64,000 bases of DNA. It comes from Okapia johnstoni. Its lineage: Eukaryota; Chordata; Mammalia; Artiodactyla; Giraffidae. The stretch lies in the NCBI GenBank assembly GCA_024291935.2, contig CM044321.1, forward strand, positions 57,840,985 through 57,904,984, in the 5' to 3' direction. The notes under the pieces were generated by a model. The model searched no databases. It saw only the letters and a list, made by a program, of their open reading frames with translations, and was not told the DNA's origin. This document shows positions 46,501 to 52,500 of this stretch, piece by piece (position 1 is the stretch's first letter; the number at the start of each line of letters is the position of its first letter). The position numbers and the translations under genes were made by a program.

Positions 46501-49500
46501 AAAAGTTGCTGCCTGTGGGCTGATCTTTATCACTTCCAGTCCATAGAAATGGATAGTACATTTCTGCAAGTAGTCTAATAATGCTAGTAATGGTGCATTC
46601 TTTCTGAAAATACTGTATGTAATTGGTGGAATACTTAAAACTAGACTGTTTTCATCTTTAACTGTTTTTCATTCATTCATTCAACCAAGAAGCACTTATA
46701 AGTATTTATTTTCTGTGGGCTTGATTGAGGAGGACAGCTTCACCTACTGAATATCACATTCATTTATAACTATGTTCTAGGTGACAATTAAATGAACCAA
46801 GTCAAGAGCTGTCTGGTCAACTACACCTCAATAAAGCTGGAAAAAAAAACTGCCTGCAATTATCATGATAGCAAGCCTTCATAATGATAGTATTGAATCA
46901 CCAGGGAAAATTATTACATCTAGTACATCATTTTGGAGGACAGGCACATCTACAATGCATTTTATAAAGAAAATGTAAAGTAAGCCACAAAAGTACTACT
47001 TATCTACTTATCTCTCTCCATTTGAAGAGTTAACTTAATCTTCAGCTACATGGAAAATTCAAATATTCAGAAAAATAAATATTTTTCCCCAAGGATTTTA
47101 GAGAGTAAAATTTTATTCTACTTGATAATGTAGAAGTCCATTTTTAGGCAATTTAATGCCTTAATTCCCAAATAATTTTAAAGTAAACTTTTTTACTGTT
47201 CCTCTTTTGTTACCTAAGTCAATGCAGCACAAAGATGTGAAACATACAAAGTTTTTCTTTGGTCTACTCCCATCTCCTCAACTCTTGGTGAGCGCTTTGA
47301 ACCTATGCTGTTCTGTGGTTGCTCAAGGCTTCACCAGGTCACCGGACCCGACAATATTTCACCCTTGACTCAGTCTTCAAAACATAACCAACCTTGGTCA
47401 TAGTCCTTCCAGCATCCCACTGCAAATTAGGCTAATCTCATAAACTAACTCAAACTAAATTAATGATGATAATAGCTTAATACACTGCTACCTTTAGGGA
47501 AACACGCAAAACAATAAGAAATTTATAGAAATCTAACACCATATTCTAAGAGCAGGGGAGTTTCCCATTTACGGTCACTCACCAACCAAATTTAAAACTA
47601 AAATAATAACAAAAAAACAAACACCAAGGGTTATAACAAAAATAAACCAGATTATATTTAACTTAAGTTTGAGAAGGAGGGAAGATGAGAATATACTATT
47701 TGGCATCTATATATTTGCATATGTATTTAGTGTTCTTCCATAACACATATATGTATGTATATTTTACTTAGTTTAATATTTAAAAACAATGCTGTAAGTT
47801 CATATTATTCCTATTTTATAGATGGTAAAGTTTAGTCTCAAACAGGTTATGTTGCTATCTATCAAATGGCAGAGCAGGGACTCCATAAACAATTCTAAAT
47901 CTAAGTCAAGAGTTTTTCCACTATGCACAGTTCCTTCAAATGTCCTTAATACCTCATTTTAAACTAAATTAAGGAAACATGAAAGTACATAAGCACAATG
48001 ATAAAACTATACTTTAATTCCACTGCTACTGCTAAGTCACCTCAGTCGTGTCTGACTCTGTGCGACCCCATAGATGGCAGCCCACCAGGCTCCGCCGTCT
48101 CTGGGATTCTCCAGGCAAGAATACTGGAGTGGGTTGCCATTTCCTTCTCCAATGCACGAAAGTGAAAAGTGAAAGTGAAGTCGCTCAGTCACATCCGACT
48201 CTTCGTGACCCCATGGACTGCAGCCTACCAGGCTCCTCCGTCCATGGGATTTTCCAGGCAAGAGTACTGGAGTGGGGTGCCATTGCCTTCTCCGTTAATT
48301 CCACTAAGTCTGGTTTAACCAAAAAAAAGGAAATGGGGAGGGGCTTCCTAGGCAGTCTAGTGGCTAAAACTCCACACTCCCAATGCACAGGGCCCTTGTT
48401 TGATCCCTGGTCAGGGAACTAGATCCCACATGCTACAACTAAGACCCGGTGCAGCCAAAATAAATAACTAAATATAAATATTTTTAAAAAGGGAAACAGG
48501 GAGCAAGATGGGGCGGGAGAATGACAAGCCAGGCAAGAAGAAAAAGTAAGAAAGGAGATAATTGAGCAGAAAATGTCAAAGTTAGAGAAACAGATAAGGG
48601 AGGGAAGGAAGAAAAAGACACATGTTTCTCCCATCCAAGTATTAACCAGGCCCAACCCTGCTTAGCTTCGGAGATCAGACAAGATTGGGTGTGTTCAGAG
48701 TGGTATGGCCATAGGCAAGGCAGGGGGTTCTAAAAGGAAGGCTGAGTTGAAATCTGGGCCCTATGGGACCCTCAGTCAGTGTTGTTTCTAGTCAAACACA
48801 CAGAGCAGTCTTGCCCTGCATTCCTCCTCCTCAGCTCTAGTTGGCCAAAATCTTCTTCCATCTAAGCCATCCAGAGAACTGTGAGCTAGTATTTCCACAC
48901 ATCCCCAGAGCCCGACCTTATCTTGGTCTATCACTGTAATGAGTTTCCTTTTACTTCCTCTGTGACAAAACTAAACAGTTTACTTCAGAAATCTCCATTC
49001 TCTTCTATCTCTGAGAATTAATGAAGATCCAACCACTTGCCTGACAGTATGTAAAGCCTGATAGCAGTAACAAAACAACAATCAAATCAAAACCAAGATT
49101 TCCATCGTGAAATGTGTCTCACAACCACACATTTTATTGAGAAACCACTGTTCTAAGTTAGATATACCATAGATAATAAAATGCTTACACATATTCACCC
49201 CTTATGTTTCTAGATCATTGTTTTACATATTACTTAGGTAATTTGGTATAACTGCTTTCAAAAATGGGAGAAATATCCTATATTAGTAGCATTTAACAAA
49301 ATTCTTAAATCATTGGTATAAATGTTTTAATTAAAGAAACAGGGCTGGGAGATCCTACATTTGAATCTCTGCTTAGGCTCTTAGTGACCTAGTGACTTTG
49401 GAGAAATTACTTAATATCTTTAAACTTTAGGGTCTTCATCCATAAATCAAGGCTAATAATTTAGTACTGATCATATACAGGTTGCTTTAAGAATCAAATG

Positions 49501-52500
49501 AGGGACTTCCCTGGTGGTCAGTGGCTAAGACTCCGTGTTCCCAATGCAGGGGGTCTGGGTTCAATCCCTAGTCAGGGTTTGATTCCTGATCAGGGAACTA
49601 GATCCCACATGCCCCAATTAAACCTGGCAAGCCAAATAAATAAATATTTTTTAAAACTTAAAAAAAAAAGAATTAAACAAGAAGAGTGCTTAAAAACTGT
49701 ACAACGTTCAGTAAGCACTCAACAAATTATCTTTTATTATTACCAACCGTTAACTTCACTACTTAGCTGCACAAAACTTAACTATGGTATACGTTTTGCT
49801 TTTTTAAAAAAAAAAGATTAAGGTGATTTTAGAAGTTTTAGTGGGGAAAATGGGATTTTTAAATAATATATAAATAGTGATAATTTGGCCATGTGATGCA
49901 AACAGCCGACTCATTGGAAAAGACCCTGATGCTGGGAAAGACTGAAGGCAAAAGGAAAAGAGGGCAGCAGGATGGGATGGTTGGATAGCATCAGCAACTC
50001 CATGGACATGAACTTGGGCAAACTCCAGCAGAAAGTGAGGGCCAGGGAGGCCTGGCGTGCTTCAGTCCACGGGGTCGTAAAGAGTCGGACACAACTTAGC
50101 GACTGAACAACAACAGTAACAAAACATGACAGTCAAATATTGGTAGTCATGTGTATAAAAATTGAAAAGCACAACTGTCATCCTTCGGCAGATAGTGTAC
50201 CTCAAAGTCTATCAGCTGCAGGTCGGCTATGAGTGTCACCAGCAGCCCAGTGTTGTAGAGCTCCTGTGAGAGCTGGGCCACAGCTTCCATTGGGGGCTCC
50301 TTGTCACTTGTCCCACACAGAATTTCTTTCATCGCTTGCAGTGATTTCGACACTTCTTCTGAAGCCTAGGGACCAAAACATATGCTAATAGTTAAGAGTG
50401 AAAAAAAAATTTCAGGCTACAAACAAACAAAAATCACTTCTTGAGCCCTGCTTATTTATTTACTTTTAAAATTCTGTATAATTATTATTTTTTATTAATT
50501 GAATGATAACTGTTTTACAGTGTTGCGTGAGCTTCTTCTGTACAACACCGTGAGTCAGCTATATATCCCCTCCCTCCTGAACCTCCCCTCCACCTGCCAA
50601 CACCCCACCAACCCCATCCCCCGCCACCCTCCAGGTCATCACAGAGCACTCAGCTGAGCCCCCTGTGCTATATAGCAGCTTCCCACTAGTTATCTAAAGA
50701 TTAAAGAACTCAATACAGTTACAAACAAACAAAAGCCATGTAGTAGGCACTGTATTTTGTTTTTTTTTTAATATTATTGAAATTAATTTATAAAAGAGAG
50801 ATCTTTAGTATTTCTACTTGGTTAATATAATTGAAATGATCTTTCTTTAAATCATATTCATAGTGAACTTTGCTAGTAATTAATTATAAATTTAACTCTT
50901 GGAAATTAAATTCAATCCATGTTGAAGACTTATCAGTAGCAAGTAGTCTTTTTTAAAGCATTTGTTAATGATTTTCAACAAATCCCTATGATTCTGATTT
51001 TTTAAAAATGGAATAGGTACAAAATCATATATTGTCAAAACCCGTAACCTTTGTCAATCCACTGATCTCTTACACATAACCATTATCTTTTTGTTATCTA
51101 TGAAACTTAAAAAAAGAAAAAAGCAAAAAAAATCTCACTACATTCTAAAGAAAAATAGGAGATGGACTTCCCTGGTGGTCCAGCGGCTAGTACTCCACCC
51201 TCCCAATGCAGGGAACCCAGGTTCGATCCCTGGTCAGGGAACTAGATCCCACATGCTGAAACTAAGAGTTCACATGCCACATCTAAAACCTCCATACGCT
51301 GCAACTAAGATTCAGTGCAGCCAAATTAATTAATTAAAAGAATAATAGGAGAACCTATAGAGGAAGAAAGTATATCAGTGAGTAGGGCCTGAGAGAATGA
51401 GGTGCTGAAAATATTCTGAAACTAGATAGTGGTGATGGATACACAATCTTCTGAATAAACTAATAACCACTGAATTGCTCACTTTAAAATGGTACATTGT
51501 ATAGTATCTTATTTATACTAAAAAAATTATAGCAAAAAATTTTAAAAAGCAGGTAAGGAAAACGAACAGGCAAATTAGTTAACTCTTTGCTGAATATTTT
51601 AAAGTAGGTATAGTTTTAGTACTTTCAAGTATTGTACTCTAATCATTATAATTAAAGAAGGAAATACAGAGAATAAGGCAAAATAATAAAAAACTAACTC
51701 ATAGTAGTTATTAATTAAAAAATTAATTTCCAGATACATTTCATGATATGACTGAAGAAATCTATAATTTATTAAAGGTAAGAAGTTTTCTTAAATTGTG
51801 ATATATACCTATAGAAGATTACTTTAAACATATATAGAGTTTAGAATAATTATAAAGCAAACACTTGTATGGCCAAAACAGAGGTCAAAAAAGAGAACAT
51901 TTTTAGCATCCCAGAAGCCACCTGAATGCCCTCTTTTCAGTCTAGAAGTAAATCTTTTTATGTCTTTGATGACAATCACTTATTTACTTTTCTTTACAGG
52001 TTTTTTTAAAATCTATGTTTGTTTCCCAAAACAACATAGCTTAGTTCTGCTGATTTGGAACAGTCCCTGTACCCTCTTATGATTTGTTTCTTTCACTCAA
52101 CACTGCATTTGCAAGGCTCATTCTTTCTGCTGTATGTCGCAGCAGTTCTTTAAATTCACTGTTCTATAGTATTCCACTGATAGCTGGACTGCAACTTCTC
52201 AGTTTCACTGTTGATGGACATCGAGGTGTTTCCACTGATGGGTTACTATGAACAACAATACTATGAACATTCTTGACAATGCATCCTGGTGCATGCGTGC
52301 AAGAACATCTCTAGAGTTTACACTAGGAGGGACCCGCAGGGTCTTAGAGCATGCATGCAGGGCAGTGCGGGGTTGCCGGTGTGATCAGACGTGTCCGACT
52401 CTTTGCGGCCCCATAGACTGCAGCCCGCCAGGCTCCTCTGTCCATGGGATTCTCCAGGCAAGAATGCTGGAGTGGGTTGCCATTTCCTCCTCCAGAGGAT

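Larger units (their letters stand above)
44525..50200 (-). other. CAB39L: CAB39L intron between coding exons 2 and 3
   Basis: 5.7 kb. Contains a Bov-tA, a Bov-A2 dimer, CHR SINEs, a 5S pseudogene and a BovB end. Unassigned: 44525-46289 (pyrimidine-rich around 45880-46130), 46461-47810, 47931-48013 and 48717-49501. Confidence 0.9.

Noticed and set aside
48048..48422. 124-residue open frame
   Set aside because: Translated Bov-A2 SINE.
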